A stretch of DNA of 64,000 nucleotides from Methylobacterium sp. C25 (GCF_021352225.1 NZ_JAAUVI010000001.1:592191-656190); one strand, 5' to 3'. Positions 49,978 through 59,563 are shown, numbered from the stretch's first letter. Notes: generated by a model from the sequence alone, not told the origin. Numbers and translations are program-made.

Positions 49978-50889
49978 CTATGACGCCTCCGTCGCCGGCA
50001 GACGAGACACCCCATGCGGCAAGTGATCGCGCAGAGTCCGGGCCACCAGTTGGAGATCTCGCGATCGGGGATAGGAACGCCGCCAGACAAGCCCGATCCG
50101 CCGCCCCAACCCGGCATCGAGCGGGCGTACCGTAACACCGCGGTTTCGGAATTCCTCAACAGCCATGGCCGGCAGCAACGTGCTGCCCATGCCGGTCGCC
50201 ACCATCTGGCGGATTGTTTCTAGGCTCGTCGCCCGGAAGTCTTCCTCGACATCCCGGTCGGGCGTTCGGCAGAGCGAAAGCACCTGGTCGCGCATGCAGT
50301 GCCCTTCGGTGAGCACCAGCAGCCGCCGCCCGCGCAGATCGTCCTTCGTCAGCACTTCGGCCAGGGGCTCGTTGCCCCTGGGTTCGGCGAACCAGAACGG
50401 CTCGTCGAACAGGGGCAGGGTCTCCAGTCGGCCGTCCTCCACAGGAAGGGCCACGAGGGCGGCATCGAGCCGGTGCGAGAGCAGGCGCTCGATCAGCGAG
50501 GCGGTAAGGTCCTCGTGGACCGCCAGACGCAGCTCCGGGTAGTCGGCGTTGAGCGCCGGCACGAGCCAGGGCAACAGGTAGGGGCCGAGCGTTGGGATCA
50601 CACCGAGGCTGAACGTACCGACCAGCGGCCCGGCAATGCGCCGTCCGACACTGGCGATGGCCTCGACATCGGTGAGGATCTGCCGCGCCCGCGCAACCAC
50701 CTCCTCACCGTGGGCGGTGACGCGAACCGAGCGGTTGGTGCGCTCGAACAGCATCACGCCGAGCTGCGCTTCGAGCTTTTTGATCTGTGTGCTGAGTGTC
50801 GGCTGGCTAACATGGCAAGCCTCGGCCGCGCGGCCGAAATGGCCGTGATCGACGAGCGCGACGAGATAGCGGAGATCCTGCAAGGTCAT
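49978..50889 (-). CDS. oxyR: OxyR peroxide-responsive LysR-type regulator
   Basis: The 303-residue product has an N-terminal LysR helix-turn-helix (MTLQDLRYLVALVDHGHFGRAAEACHVSQPTLSTQIKKLE region, 1-60) and a regulatory domain with the redox cysteines Cys198 and Cys207 (EGHCMRDQVLSLCRTP), exactly the spacing of E. coli Cys199-Cys208. Oxidation by peroxide forms their disulfide and switches on target promoters. It is encoded in the same direction as katG rather than divergently, so control of katG and autoregulation come from different promoters. The ATG at 50889 gives the canonical start. Confidence 0.95.
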   Translation of the reverse strand: MTLQDLRYLVALVDHGHFGRAAEACHVSQPTLSTQIKKLEAQLGVMLFERTNRSVRVTAHGEEVVARARQILTDVEAIASVGRRIAGPLVGTFSLGVIPTLGPYLLPWLVPALNADYPELRLAVHEDLTASLIERLLSHRLDAALVALPVEDGRLETLPLFDEPFWFAEPRGNEPLAEVLTKDDLRGRRLLVLTEGHCMRDQVLSLCRTPDRDVEEDFRATSLETIRQMVATGMGSTLLPAMAVEEFRNRGVTVRPLDAGLGRRIGLVWRRSYPRSRDLQLVARTLRDHLPHGVSRLPATEAS

Positions 50890-51076
50890 GAATGACCGTG
50901 GCTGCGTGAAGCGGCGGAAGTCCAGCGCTGTCGATGAAGGCCAGGGCAGCGATATCGCCTTGCGCCCGCCCCACCATTCGGCTTTAGCAACCGACCCGAA
51001 ACGCTGCGCAGGCCCAGCCCGTGCCCCAACGTCTCCGCCAGCGGCGCCTCGCCGCCCTCTCGAACGGCACCGCGCG

Positions 51077-51802
51077 ATGAGCCTAGGCATCTGGGGCAAG
51101 CTCGGCGGGGCCGGGCTCGGCGCGCTCGTCGGCGGCCCGATCGGCGCGCTCGTCGGCTCTGTGGCCGGGCATTTTCTGGTGGACCGCGAAGGCGCGCCCT
51201 TCGGCGCGACGCCGCGAGACGTGGTCTTCACCACCGGCCTCGTGGCCCTCGCCGCCAAGATGGCGAAGTCCGACGGCGTGGTGACGCCCTCCGAGGTCGA
51301 AGCCTTCGGGCAGGTGATCGAGGTCGAGCCGGCGGCGCGCCCGGGCGTCGAGCGGCTGTTCGACCTCGCCAAGCGGACCACGGACGGGTTCGAAGGCTAC
51401 GCGCAGCAACTCGCCAGCACCTTCCGGGACGAGCCTGCCCTGCTGGAGGACGTGCTCGACGGACTGTTCCACATCGCGAAGGCCGACGGGGCCATCCATG
51501 AGAACGAAGACCGCTACCTGCGCGAGGTCGCCCGCATCTTCGGGCTCGACGAGCCGGCCTTCGAGCGGCTCGCGGCCCGTCACGTCCTACGCGCGGACGA
51601 CCCGTATCTCATCATCGGCCTCGAGCGCGGTGCGAGTGACGCCGAGTTGAAGGCTCGCTACCGCTCCCTCGTGGCCGAGAGCCACCCCGATCGCGCCATT
51701 GCCCGTGGCCTGCCGCCAGAAGCCGTCGCGATCGCAACGCGGCGACTGGCCGCGATCAACGCCGCCTGGGATCGCATCACCGAGGAGCGGGCGCTGGCAT
51801 GA
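51077..51802 (+). CDS. DjlA-like co-chaperone (TerB + J domain)
   Basis: The 241-residue product has a glycine-rich hydrophobic segment (LGGAGLGALVGGPIGALVGSVAGHF, about 8-32) that can insert in a membrane, a TerB-like helical domain (50-165, with KSDGVVTPSEVEAF and KADGAIHENEDRYLREV), and a C-terminal J domain with HPD (VAESHPDRAIARGLP, about 200-205). This order is that of DjlA, a DnaK co-chaperone linked to envelope stress. Its last codons overlap the amidase gene by ATGA, so both are co-translated. Confidence 0.88.
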   Translation: MSLGIWGKLGGAGLGALVGGPIGALVGSVAGHFLVDREGAPFGATPRDVVFTTGLVALAAKMAKSDGVVTPSEVEAFGQVIEVEPAARPGVERLFDLAKRTTDGFEGYAQQLASTFRDEPALLEDVLDGLFHIAKADGAIHENEDRYLREVARIFGLDEPAFERLAARHVLRADDPYLIIGLERGASDAELKARYRSLVAESHPDRAIARGLPPEAVAIATRRLAAINAAWDRITEERALA

Positions 51803-52554
51803 GCTTCTCAGCTGACAGTCCGCTCGTTCATGAGGTCGTGCCCTCGCCGAACCACGGCGAGCGCAAGGACGGCCCCCTCGACATGCTGATCCTCCACTAT
51901 ACCGGCATGGCCAATGCGCAGGTCGCCCTGGAGCGGCTCTGCGAAGCCGCGGCACAGGTCTCCGCCCATTACCTCGTCTTCGAGGACGGCCGCATCGCGC
52001 AGCTCGTGCCGGAGACCCGACGCGCCTGGCATGCGGGCCTCGGCTCCTGGAAGGGCGAGGGCGACGTGAACTCGCGCTCGATCGGCATCGAGATCGTGCA
52101 TCCTGGCCATATCGGGGGGCTGCCGCCCTACCCGGCCGAGCAGATCGAGGCGGTGATCGCGCTCTCGAAGGACATCGTCACTCGCCACGCGATCCCGGCG
52201 AACCGTGTGTTGGCCCATTCCGACGTCGCGCCCGAGCGCAAGGAGGATCCCGGCGAGAACTTCCCGTGGGACAGCTTCGCGAAGGCTGGAATCGGGCATC
52301 TCGTGACGCCCGCCCCGATCCGCGACGGCCGCTTCTTCGCGCAGGGCGACTCGGGCCAGCCGATCGAGGCTTTGCAGGAGATGTTCTCACTGTACGGCTA
52401 CGACCAGCCGGTCACCGGCCAGTTCGACACGCGCACGCAGGCCGTCGTCACCGCCTTCCAGCGTCATTTCCGGCAAGCCCGCGTCGACGGCGTCGCCGAC
52501 GCCTCGACGATCACGACGCTGCGCGACCTGATCGCGGCCCAACCTCCAGGCTGA
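51799..52554 (+). CDS. AmpD-like N-acetylmuramoyl-L-alanine amidase with PG-binding domain
   Basis: The 251-residue amidase removes peptide stems from muropeptides in peptidoglycan turnover. The Zn ligands appear as His33 in LILHYTGM, a second His in LAHSDVAPERKEDPG (about 135) and Asp in the same block; RAWHAGLGSWKGEGDVNSRSIGIEI carries the substrate groove. A C-terminal PG_binding_1 domain (about 180-250; GQPIEALQEMFSLYGYD and GQFDTRTQAVVTAFQRHFR) follows. There is no signal peptide, so it is probably cytoplasmic like AmpD. It overlaps the DjlA-like gene. Confidence 0.93.
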   Translation: MSFSADSPLVHEVVPSPNHGERKDGPLDMLILHYTGMANAQVALERLCEAAAQVSAHYLVFEDGRIAQLVPETRRAWHAGLGSWKGEGDVNSRSIGIEIVHPGHIGGLPPYPAEQIEAVIALSKDIVTRHAIPANRVLAHSDVAPERKEDPGENFPWDSFAKAGIGHLVTPAPIRDGRFFAQGDSGQPIEALQEMFSLYGYDQPVTGQFDTRTQAVVTAFQRHFRQARVDGVADASTITTLRDLIAAQPPG

Positions 52555-52566
52555 GACAATCTTCGC

Positions 52567-53571
52567 TCAGGCGCGGTGCCGTGCCTCGTCATGCGCATCC
52601 GCGATCCCGCGGGTGCGCCACAGGCTGTAGACGATGCCGATCGTCAGCAGCACCAGCGTCACGGCGAGCGAGACCCAGGGCGGCAGGTCGACGAGGCCGA
52701 GCGTGTCGGCGACGACGATCTTGCCCCCGATGAAGATCAGGATGAAGGCGAGCGCCGTCTTGAGATAGGCAAAGCGCTCCACCATCGCGGCCAGCGCGAA
52801 GTAGAGCGAACGCAGGCCCAGGATCGCGAAGATGTTCGACGTGTAGACGATGAACGGGTCGGTGGTGATCGCGAAGATCGCCGGCACGCTGTCGACGGCG
52901 AAGATCACGTCGGCGATGTTCACCGCCGTCAGCGCCAGGGCGAGCGGCGTGAACCACAGGACGGACTTGCCCGATTTGGGATCCGGCAGACGCACCAGGA
53001 ACTTCTGGCCGTGCGGCTCCCGGGTGATGCGCAGGTGACGGCGCAGGAAGCGCAGCGAGGCGCTGTTTTCGACATCGGCCTCGTCCTCCTCCTTGGAGAA
53101 CAGCATCTTGAGGCCGGCATAGATCAGAAAGGCGGCGAAGAGCGACAGGACCCAGTGTGCCTGGGCGACGAGCGCCGAGCCGAGCCCGATCATCAGGCCG
53201 CGCAGCAGGACGGCGGCGAGGATGCCCCAGACCAGGACGCGGTGCTGGGCCGAGCGTGGCACGCCGAGCGCCGTCAGGATGACCGCGATGACGAAGACGT
53301 TGTCCATTGACAGCGAGTATTCGATGACCAATCCGGTCACGAACTCCTCGCCATGCGTGCGGCCCATGTACCACCAGACCCAGCCGCCGAAGGCGAGGCC
53401 GAGGAGCAGGTAGCAGGTCGTGAGGACGAGGCTCTCCTTGACCCCGATCACCCGGCCCTTGTCGCGGTGGAGCAGGCCGAGATCGAAGGCCATCAACCCG
53501 ATGACGAGGGCATGGAAGCCCAGCCACATCCAGACGGGCTGGCCGAGCCATAGGGTATGAAGGAAGTCCAT
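52567..53571 (-). CDS. TerC/Alx-family membrane transporter
   Basis: The 334-residue product has eight or more membrane helices and the TerC signatures: EYSLSMDNVFVIAVIL (about 70) and IADVIFAVDSVPAIFAIT (about 220), whose acidic residues bind a divalent metal. Members export manganese or calcium, or protect secreted metalloproteins; tellurium resistance is only a historical name. A cytosolic loop (LFSKEEDEADVENSA) separates the halves. The ATG at 53571 gives the family start; a structured leader precedes it. It is convergent with the amidase gene. Confidence 0.9.
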   Translation of the reverse strand: MDFLHTLWLGQPVWMWLGFHALVIGLMAFDLGLLHRDKGRVIGVKESLVLTTCYLLLGLAFGGWVWWYMGRTHGEEFVTGLVIEYSLSMDNVFVIAVILTALGVPRSAQHRVLVWGILAAVLLRGLMIGLGSALVAQAHWVLSLFAAFLIYAGLKMLFSKEEDEADVENSASLRFLRRHLRITREPHGQKFLVRLPDPKSGKSVLWFTPLALALTAVNIADVIFAVDSVPAIFAITTDPFIVYTSNIFAILGLRSLYFALAAMVERFAYLKTALAFILIFIGGKIVVADTLGLVDLPPWVSLAVTLVLLTIGIVYSLWRTRGIADAHDEARHRA

Positions 53572-53578
53572 CGGTCGC

Positions 53579-53692
53579 GGAGCCCCATGCTTCGTTGAAG
53601 AGAGCATCGGCTCCGACATCACGGACGCATGAGATGCGTCCGCCAGAGGGGCCCGCAGCCGATGGGCGCGAGTTAGCGAGCCGAGTCTGGCG
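53579..53692 (-). promoter_or_regulatory. Structured 5' leader of the TerC gene, candidate RNA element
   Basis: Three consecutive perfect or near-perfect hairpins occupy the leader. The distal one has arms CGCCAGA/TCTGGCG (53641-53647 with 53686-53692). The middle one has a 9-bp stem with a three-base loop (53622-53630 with 53634-53642). The proximal one pairs GGAGCC with GGCTCC (53579-53584 with 53609-53614) around an inner ATGCT/AGCAT stem. The proximal arm contains the G-rich stretch next to the start, so ribosome access may be controlled. The GGGGAGTAGC core of the yybP-ykoY manganese riboswitch is not seen. Confidence 0.5.
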
Positions 53693-53770
53693 AATCAAGG
53701 GCAGCCTCTACAACAGCACCACAGAGGCGAAGGGTTGACAGCCGCCCTCCCGACACGGCCTGCCCCTGGC

Positions 53771-54991
53771 ATGGAGCGAGACGATTTCATCGCAGTGGTT
53801 GGCGGAGGCCCCGCCGGGCTGGCCGCCGCCGAGGTTCTGGCTGCGGCGGGACGGCGCGTTACGGTCTACGACCGGATGCCGTCGGTCGGCCGCAAGCTGC
53901 TGATCGCCGGTAGAGGCGGCCTGAATCTCACGCATTCCGAAAAGCTGCCCGCATTTCTCGAACGGTACCATCCGGCCCATGCAGCCCTGCGAGAGGCGGT
54001 CGAGGCCTTCCCCCCCGACGCCCTCCGCTCGTGGTGCGAAGGACTCGGCCAGCCGACCTTCGTCGGGTCGAGCGGCCGCGTCTTTCCGAAGAGCTTCAAG
54101 GCCTCACCGCTGCTGCGCGCCTGGCTCGCGCGCCTTGGCACACTCGGCGTCACCATCCGCACCCGCCACAGTCTCACGGCCTGGGATGGGATTGGGCTGT
54201 CATTCGAAAGCCCGGATGGGCTCGTCGAAATCCGACCACGCGCCCATCTGCTTGCCATGGGCGGCGCGAGTTGGCCGCGACTCGGTTCGGATGGAGCCTG
54301 GGTGTCTCTACTCCGAGACCGCGGGGTTGCAGTCGCGCCGCTGCTTCCTGCCAATGTCGGCTTCTCGGTGCAATGGTCCGAGCATTTCGCCGGCCGCTTC
54401 GCGGGCGAGCCGGTCAAGCGTGTCGGCTTTAGGCTCGACGACAGGCAGGTACTCGGCGAAGCGATGATCTCCGCCCAAGGCATCGAGGGCGGCGCGGTCT
54501 ACGCGCTCTCGCGATGCATCCGGGAGGCAATCCAGGCGGAAGGCACCGCGACGCTCCTCCTCGACCTCCGCCCCGATCTCGACGCGGAGGCGCTGGCCCG
54601 GCGCCTCGACCATCCAAAACCCGGTGCCTCCATGGCGACACGCTTGCGCAAGGATGCGGGCCTCAGTCCCGTCGCCGCCGGCCTATTGCGCGAAACCCAC
54701 GGCCTGCACCTGCCGGACGCGCCCATGGCGCTGGCCTTAGCGATCAAGGCTTCGCCCCTGCGGCTCCTCGCTCCAGCGCCGATCGCCAGGGCGATCTCGA
54801 CGGCCGGCGGCGTGTCGTTTGACGGCCTCGATCCGCGCTTCATGCTGCGCGCGCAGCCCGGCAGCTTCCTTGCCGGGGAGATGCTTGACTGGGAAGCGCC
54901 GACCGGTGGCTACCTGCTCCAGGCGGCAATCGCGAGCGGGCGCGCCGCCGCTTCGGGCATGATCGCTTGGCTGCGAGAGACCGGCGGCTGA
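53771..54991 (+). CDS. BaiN/RdsA-like flavoprotein (TIGR03862 group)
   Basis: The 406-residue product is an NAD(P)/FAD-dependent oxidoreductase of the HI0933/BaiN family: Rossmann motif VVGGGPAGLAAAEVL (about 9-23), the family motif GRKLLIAGRGGLNLTHSE (about 40-57), FVGSSGRVFPKS and the C-terminal GGVSFDGLDPRFMLRAQPG plus GEMLDWEAPTGGYLLQAAIASGR. The reaction is not established for this subgroup. ATG at 53771 matches the family start; a TTG at 53735 with GAGG upstream would add 12 residues. It is divergent from the TerC gene. Confidence 0.86.
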   Translation: MERDDFIAVVGGGPAGLAAAEVLAAAGRRVTVYDRMPSVGRKLLIAGRGGLNLTHSEKLPAFLERYHPAHAALREAVEAFPPDALRSWCEGLGQPTFVGSSGRVFPKSFKASPLLRAWLARLGTLGVTIRTRHSLTAWDGIGLSFESPDGLVEIRPRAHLLAMGGASWPRLGSDGAWVSLLRDRGVAVAPLLPANVGFSVQWSEHFAGRFAGEPVKRVGFRLDDRQVLGEAMISAQGIEGGAVYALSRCIREAIQAEGTATLLLDLRPDLDAEALARRLDHPKPGASMATRLRKDAGLSPVAAGLLRETHGLHLPDAPMALALAIKASPLRLLAPAPIARAISTAGGVSFDGLDPRFMLRAQPGSFLAGEMLDWEAPTGGYLLQAAIASGRAAASGMIAWLRETGG

Positions 54992-55025
54992 ATGCTTTCG
55001 GCTTGCCAGCCCTGATCGTGCGCGC

Positions 55026-55781
55026 TCAGGGCTTCGCGCAGAAGGCCGTCATGCCCTCGGCGCCCGCCGGGCAGGTCGCCTGCGCCGAGCCGCCGGCGCC
55101 AGATCGGTAGCTCGCGCTTGCACCGCCGAGGCAATAGGCCGAGATCAGCAGCTCACCGCTTTCGCAAGAGAGCTCACAGCCGGCTTCTGGACAAGCGCCG
55201 GAATGCACCGGCCGCAGCGGGAGGGCGGCCGGTGCCGACGCACCCGGCTCGCCCTTCGCGCCCGCCTCGCCCTTGGGACCAGCGGGACCCGGTGCTCCCG
55301 GGGTTCCGGTTGTGCCCTCTGCACCCTGTGGGCCGGAAGGTCCCTGGACTCCGGCCACGCCCTGCGGCCCCGTCGGCCCCGGCTCGCCCTTCGGACCGGG
55401 TTCGCCCTCCGGCGCACAATTGGCGATGACCGCCTCGCGCTCGTCCTCCTCGGCCTTCAACGTCGCGACACAGGTGCGCGGGCGGTATGGCAATCGGAAG
55501 GTGAAGCGGCCGCGGCCATCGGCGGCCACCGAGATATCGTCGTCGAGCACGACGATCAGGCCGCCCTTGCGCACGCTGCCCGAGATGCGCAGGTCGCCCG
55601 CCTCGATTCGGGCATCGTAGACCATGATCGGCTGCTGAGGCTGCCGCGGCCTGCGCGGTTTCGACCGCTCGCGCGGCGCCTCCGTTTGAGCTCCCAGAGC
55701 CGGAGCTGCCGGCTGCTGAGCGGCCGCAGGCCATCCCGCGACGAGCATCAGCGCCAGCGCTACACAGACGCGCCCGATCAT
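55026..55781 (-). CDS. Exported collagen-repeat protein
   Basis: The 251-residue product has a signal peptide (1-21), a basic/proline-rich stretch, a small beta domain (about 52-122, [27 protein letters not shown]), then 19 uninterrupted Gly-X-Y triplets (residues about 126-182), mostly GPx, GEP and GxK, that should fold as a collagen triple helix. The C-terminal 65 residues hold several cysteines ([32 protein letters not shown]), likely disulfide-bonded. It may be a trimeric cell-surface or periplasmic fibre. No export or anchoring genes are beside it. Confidence 0.85.
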   Translation of the reverse strand: MIGRVCVALALMLVAGWPAAAQQPAAPALGAQTEAPRERSKPRRPRQPQQPIMVYDARIEAGDLRISGSVRKGGLIVVLDDDISVAADGRGRFTFRLPYRPRTCVATLKAEEDEREAVIANCAPEGEPGPKGEPGPTGPQGVAGVQGPSGPQGAEGTTGTPGAPGPAGPKGEAGAKGEPGASAPAALPLRPVHSGACPEAGCELSCESGELLISAYCLGGASASYRSGAGGSAQATCPAGAEGMTAFCAKP

Positions 55782-55912
55782 GAAACCTGCTCCTCCGAGA
55801 ACCGGTCTGCACCTGCGGCCGCGTCGGGCCTCCGGTCAAGCCTGCGCGAGCGGCTGCGAGGCCACGCGGAATGGCCTCGACTTCCCACGGCGCCTTTGTC
55901 AAAGACTGCGCC

Positions 55913-56356
55913 ATGATCCGGACCGCCCTCGCCTGCCTCCTTCTCCTCTCGAGCGCCGCACAGGCCGACGAGTGCGACGCCCTCGTCGGGCGCATCGCCG
56001 ATGCCACCGGCGCCAAGAAAGTGGGGCGGCGGGTCGGTCCCAGCGTCGACGTGCGCTCGGCCGGCGGCCTCAAGATCGACATCACCTGCCGCGCCGAGCC
56101 GATCGTCCAGGCCTCGTCCTCCGATCCGAGCCCATCGGCCGGCTATTACCGCGACCTGTCGATCGCCGGCGGGATTGCGATCGAGGTTCCACCGGCTGCC
56201 GTCGAAGCCGCCCTGGTGAAAGCCTACGACACGGCGCTGCGCGAGCGTCGCAAATCCTTCATCCAGCAGAGCGGCTGGTCGGCGAGCTGCTACGCTGATC
56301 CGGGTTCATCGTCCCTCCGCACGCTTTGTTCGGTGGGACGCATTCCGCCCGGCTGA
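55913..56356 (+). CDS. Exported hypothetical protein with three cysteines
   Basis: The 147-residue product has a signal peptide (MIRTALACLLLLSSAAQA) and a mature domain of mixed alpha/beta character containing CDALVGRIADATGA at its start, IDITCRAEPIV in the middle and SASCYADPG...TLCSVGRI at the end. The last two cysteines probably pair. I do not recognise a family. The start is at 55913, where the signal peptide begins. It diverges from the collagen-repeat gene and is followed by matB after 74 bases on the same strand. Confidence 0.7.
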   Translation: MIRTALACLLLLSSAAQADECDALVGRIADATGAKKVGRRVGPSVDVRSAGGLKIDITCRAEPIVQASSSDPSPSAGYYRDLSIAGGIAIEVPPAAVEAALVKAYDTALRERRKSFIQQSGWSASCYADPGSSSLRTLCSVGRIPPG

Positions 56357-56430
56357 CCCCCGACGGGCTTGAACGCCGCGCCGAACCGCGCCAATCCCGT
56401 CGCCGGGACCGGAAACGCCGACGGCAGGCA

Positions 56431-57954
56431 ATGGCCAATCATCTCTTCGACCTCATCCTCGCGCATCTGCCGCCGGCGCCGGCCAGCAAGATCCTGCTCG
56501 AGACCCCGGACGGGCTTCGCGTCAGCTACGCCGACCTCGTTGCACGCTCGGCCGCCTATGCCTCCGCGCTCTCCACGCTGGGCGTCAAGCCAGGTGACCG
56601 CGTCGCAGCCCAGGTCGAGAAGAGCCCAGAAGTCATCTTCCTCTTTCTCGGCGCAGTGCGGGCCGGCGCCGTCTTCCTGCCCCTCAACACCGCCTATACC
56701 GACCGGGAGATCGCCTATTTCCTCGGCGATGCCGAGCCAGCCGTCTTCGTCTGCGATCCGGCCCGCGAGACTGCTCTCGCGCCTGTCGCGAAAGAGGCCG
56801 GCGTCGCCAGTCTGCGGACCCTCGGGGGCGACGGCCGCGGCAGCATGCGCGAGGTGGCCGACGCCTCCAGCAGCGCATTCGAGGACATTGCACGCGGGTC
56901 CGACGAACTCGCTGCGATCCTCTACACCTCCGGGACGACGGGGCGCTCGAAGGGCGCCATGCTCAGCCACGGCAACCTCGCCTCGAACGCCCTGACACTG
57001 GCAGAGGCTTGGCGCTTCACGGCTGACGACGTGCTGATCCACGCGCTGCCGGTGTTCCACACCCACGGCCTGTTCGTCGCCACCAACACGGCGCTGATGG
57101 CCGGCGCGTCGATGCTCTGGCTGCCGCGGCTGGACGCGAAGCAGATCCTCTCCGTAATGCCGCGGGCCACGGCTATGATGGGCGTGCCGACCTTCTACAC
57201 GCGCCTCCTCAAGGAGCCGGGCCTGACGCGGGAGGCCACCGCGCATATGCGCCTGTTCACTGCCGGGTCGGCGCCGCTCCTCGCCGAGACGCATCGCGAA
57301 TGGTCCGAGCGCACTGGTCACGCCATCCTCGAGCGCTACGGCATGACCGAGACCAACATGAGTACCTCGAACCCCTACGAGGGCGAGCGCATCGCCGGCA
57401 CCGTGGGCTTCCCGCTGCCAGACGTGGCGCTGCGTGTGGTCGATCCCGAGTCGGGTGCGCCAGTGCCGGACGGCAACGTTGGCATGATCGAGGTGAAGGG
57501 CCCCAACGTCTTCAAGGGCTACTGGCGGATGCCCGAGAAAACCGCAGCCGAGTTCAAGGCGGACGGCTTCTTCATCACGGGCGATCTCGGCAAGATCGAT
57601 ACGCGGGGCTACGTGCACATCGTCGGCCGAGGCAAGGACCTGATCATCACCGGTGGTTACAACGTCTATCCGAAGGAGATCGAGACCGAGATCGACGGCC
57701 TGCCTGGCATTGTCGAATCCGCGGTGATCGGCCTGCCTCATGCGGATTTCGGCGAAGGCGTCACCGCGGTGGTCGTCGCCGCGCCGGAGGCCCGCGACGA
57801 GGCCAAGATCCTCGCGGCGCTGGAAGGCCGGCTCGCCCGCTTCAAGCAGCCGAAGCGCGTGCTCTTCGCCGACGATCTCCCGCGCAACGCCATGGGCAAG
57901 GTGCAGAAGGCCCTGCTGCGCGAGACCCATGCGGGGCTCTACGAGAAGGGCTGA
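56431..57954 (+). CDS. matB: Malonyl-CoA synthetase (MatB-type acyl-CoA ligase)
   Basis: The 507-residue ANL-superfamily enzyme activates malonate (and often methylmalonate) with ATP and CoA. The AMP-binding P-loop is ILYTSGTTGRSKGAMLSHGN (about 165-184), with ERYGMTETNMSTSNPYEG (the MatB-like substrate region, about 303-320), TGDLGKID, GRGKDLIITGGYNVYPKEIE and the catalytic Lys in LPRNAMGKVQK. The motif MSTSNPY, with its Ser/Asn, matches malonyl-CoA synthetases rather than fatty-acid ligases. Methylmalonyl-CoA made here could feed the mutase at the left of the window; that link is inference. ATG at 56431. Confidence 0.91.
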   Translation: MANHLFDLILAHLPPAPASKILLETPDGLRVSYADLVARSAAYASALSTLGVKPGDRVAAQVEKSPEVIFLFLGAVRAGAVFLPLNTAYTDREIAYFLGDAEPAVFVCDPARETALAPVAKEAGVASLRTLGGDGRGSMREVADASSSAFEDIARGSDELAAILYTSGTTGRSKGAMLSHGNLASNALTLAEAWRFTADDVLIHALPVFHTHGLFVATNTALMAGASMLWLPRLDAKQILSVMPRATAMMGVPTFYTRLLKEPGLTREATAHMRLFTAGSAPLLAETHREWSERTGHAILERYGMTETNMSTSNPYEGERIAGTVGFPLPDVALRVVDPESGAPVPDGNVGMIEVKGPNVFKGYWRMPEKTAAEFKADGFFITGDLGKIDTRGYVHIVGRGKDLIITGGYNVYPKEIETEIDGLPGIVESAVIGLPHADFGEGVTAVVVAAPEARDEAKILAALEGRLARFKQPKRVLFADDLPRNAMGKVQKALLRETHAGLYEKG

Positions 57955-57963
57955 GCGACTGCG

Positions 57964-58182
57964 TCAATCGTGCGTGAGCATCTCCGCGAGTTGCTCCGCC
58001 GTCGTCAGCGGCACGACGTGCCTCTCCGCCGACCGAGACGCGACCACGGTTCTGTCGAGGATCGCGCCACGCCGATCCATCGCCGCGCCGAGGCATGTCA
58101 AAGCAAGAAACCCGACCGCGACCGCAAACTTCCAGTCTTTCACGGCAATCCGACTGGCCTTGGACAGTGTTTGCGCACTCAT
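57964..58182 (-). CDS. Small membrane-anchored protein
   Basis: The 72-residue product has one membrane helix (FAVAVGFLALTCLGAAM, about 18-34) after a basic N-terminus and a short polar C-terminal part (AERHVVPLTTAEQLAEMLTHD). No family is recognised. GGAGAAGG seven bases upstream of the ATG strongly supports it as a real gene despite its size. It is convergent with matB, with nine bases between their ends. Confidence 0.6.
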   Translation of the reverse strand: MSAQTLSKASRIAVKDWKFAVAVGFLALTCLGAAMDRRGAILDRTVVASRSAERHVVPLTTAEQLAEMLTHD

Positions 58183-58408
58183 CATCCTTCTCCATTGAAA
58201 TCATTCTTTGAAAGAAAGATTGGTGACGCCGCCGATCCATCGCAATTCGAGAGTCGTTTACTGAGCTTTCGCCTACGGCGAAGGCTGCTGATGCGCCCCG
58301 GCATCGATCGTCTGCAACGCATCCGGCAACGCGTTCGAAAGCCGAGGAACAGCCAAGCCTACTCCGCGGTTGACCCCCGTCGCTCAAACCCCAGCCGCCC
58401 CGACACGC

Positions 58409-59563
58409 ATGCCATCGCCCCCTGCATCTCCGTCCGAGCGCCCAGGCGAGGCCGGATCGGCACTCTGGACCGTTGCGCTCGGCATCGCGCTGGTAGCGAT
58501 CGCCGCGAGTCCGCGCCGCAGGCGCTCCGAGCGGGACGCAGAGCCGGAGCCGGAGCGCACTGCGCGCGCCAACGGCGCCCATTCGCACGAGGGCCGGACC
58601 GCACGCTGGGTCGCGGCGACGCAGGAGGATCGCGGCCGGGCCGCGAGGGATCCCACCGAGATCCCAGCGCCCGGCTGGAAGGACATCGCCTTCCGAGTCT
58701 TCCAAGAATTCAACAAGGACCGCGTGCTGTCGGTGGCGGCGGGCGTCACCTTCTACACCCTGCTCTCGCTGTTTCCGGCGGTGGCGGCTTTGGTGACCTG
58801 CTACGGCCTGATCGCAGACGCAGGCACGATCAACGTCCATCTCGCCAGCCTGCGTGGCGTGTTGCCGGATTCGGCCATCGACATCGTCGGCGACCAGGTA
58901 AAGCGCATCGCGACCAAGAGCGGCGGCACCCTCGGGCTCACGTTCTTCACCACCCTGCTGCTCTCGGTCTGGAGCGCGAACGCGGCCATGAAGGCGATGT
59001 TCGACGCGCTGAACGTCGTCTACGAGGAGCAGGAGAAGCGCAATTTCTTCTGGCTGAACCTGCGCTCGCTCACCTTCACCATCGGCGCCCTGCTCTTCGT
59101 GATCATCGCCCTCTCGGCGATCGTCGTGCTGCCGGTGGTGTTCAACTTCGTCGGCCTGGGTGACGGGGCCTGGGCCCTGGCGATGCTGCGGTGGCCGGCC
59201 CTGCTCATCGTCATCCTCGGCGCGCTGACCATCCTCTACCGCTACGGCCCGAGCCGCGAGCCGGCGCGCTGGCGCTGGGTCGGCGTCGGGGGCGCGATCG
59301 CCGGCCTGCTCTGGGTCGTCGCCTCGATCCTGTTCTCCTGGTACGTGGCGAATTTCGGCTCCTACAACGAGACCTATGGCTCGCTCGGCGCCGTGATCGG
59401 CTTCATGACCTGGATCTGGATCTCGGCGACCATTGTTCTGCTCGGCGGCGAGATCAACGCCGAGATCGAGCATCAGACGGCGCACGACTCGACCACCGGC
59501 CGCGAGAAGGTGCTCGGTGAGCGCCAGGCCCGGATGGCCGACACCGTGGGCGCGGCCGCCTAA
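58409..59563 (+). CDS. YihY/BrkB-family membrane protein
   Basis: The 384-residue product has a Pro/Arg-rich N-terminal cytosolic segment of about 100 residues, including a first membrane helix near residue 20-38, followed by the YihY core with six helices: [24 protein letters not shown] (about 107), [31 protein letters not shown], and [29 protein letters not shown] near the end. The family was once called ribonuclease BN in error; its function is unresolved. ATG at 58409 and an upstream TTG at 58370 are both possible; neither has a clear binding site. Confidence 0.86.
   Translation: MPSPPASPSERPGEAGSALWTVALGIALVAIAASPRRRRSERDAEPEPERTARANGAHSHEGRTARWVAATQEDRGRAARDPTEIPAPGWKDIAFRVFQEFNKDRVLSVAAGVTFYTLLSLFPAVAALVTCYGLIADAGTINVHLASLRGVLPDSAIDIVGDQVKRIATKSGGTLGLTFFTTLLLSVWSANAAMKAMFDALNVVYEEQEKRNFFWLNLRSLTFTIGALLFVIIALSAIVVLPVVFNFVGLGDGAWALAMLRWPALLIVILGALTILYRYGPSREPARWRWVGVGGAIAGLLWVVASILFSWYVANFGSYNETYGSLGAVIGFMTWIWISATIVLLGGEINAEIEHQTAHDSTTGREKVLGERQARMADTVGAAA

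Noticed and set aside
53572..53700. yybP-ykoY manganese riboswitch before the TerC gene
   Set aside because: The gene family and hairpins made this attractive, but the conserved GGGGAGTAGC loop is not present, so only an unclassified structured leader is reported.
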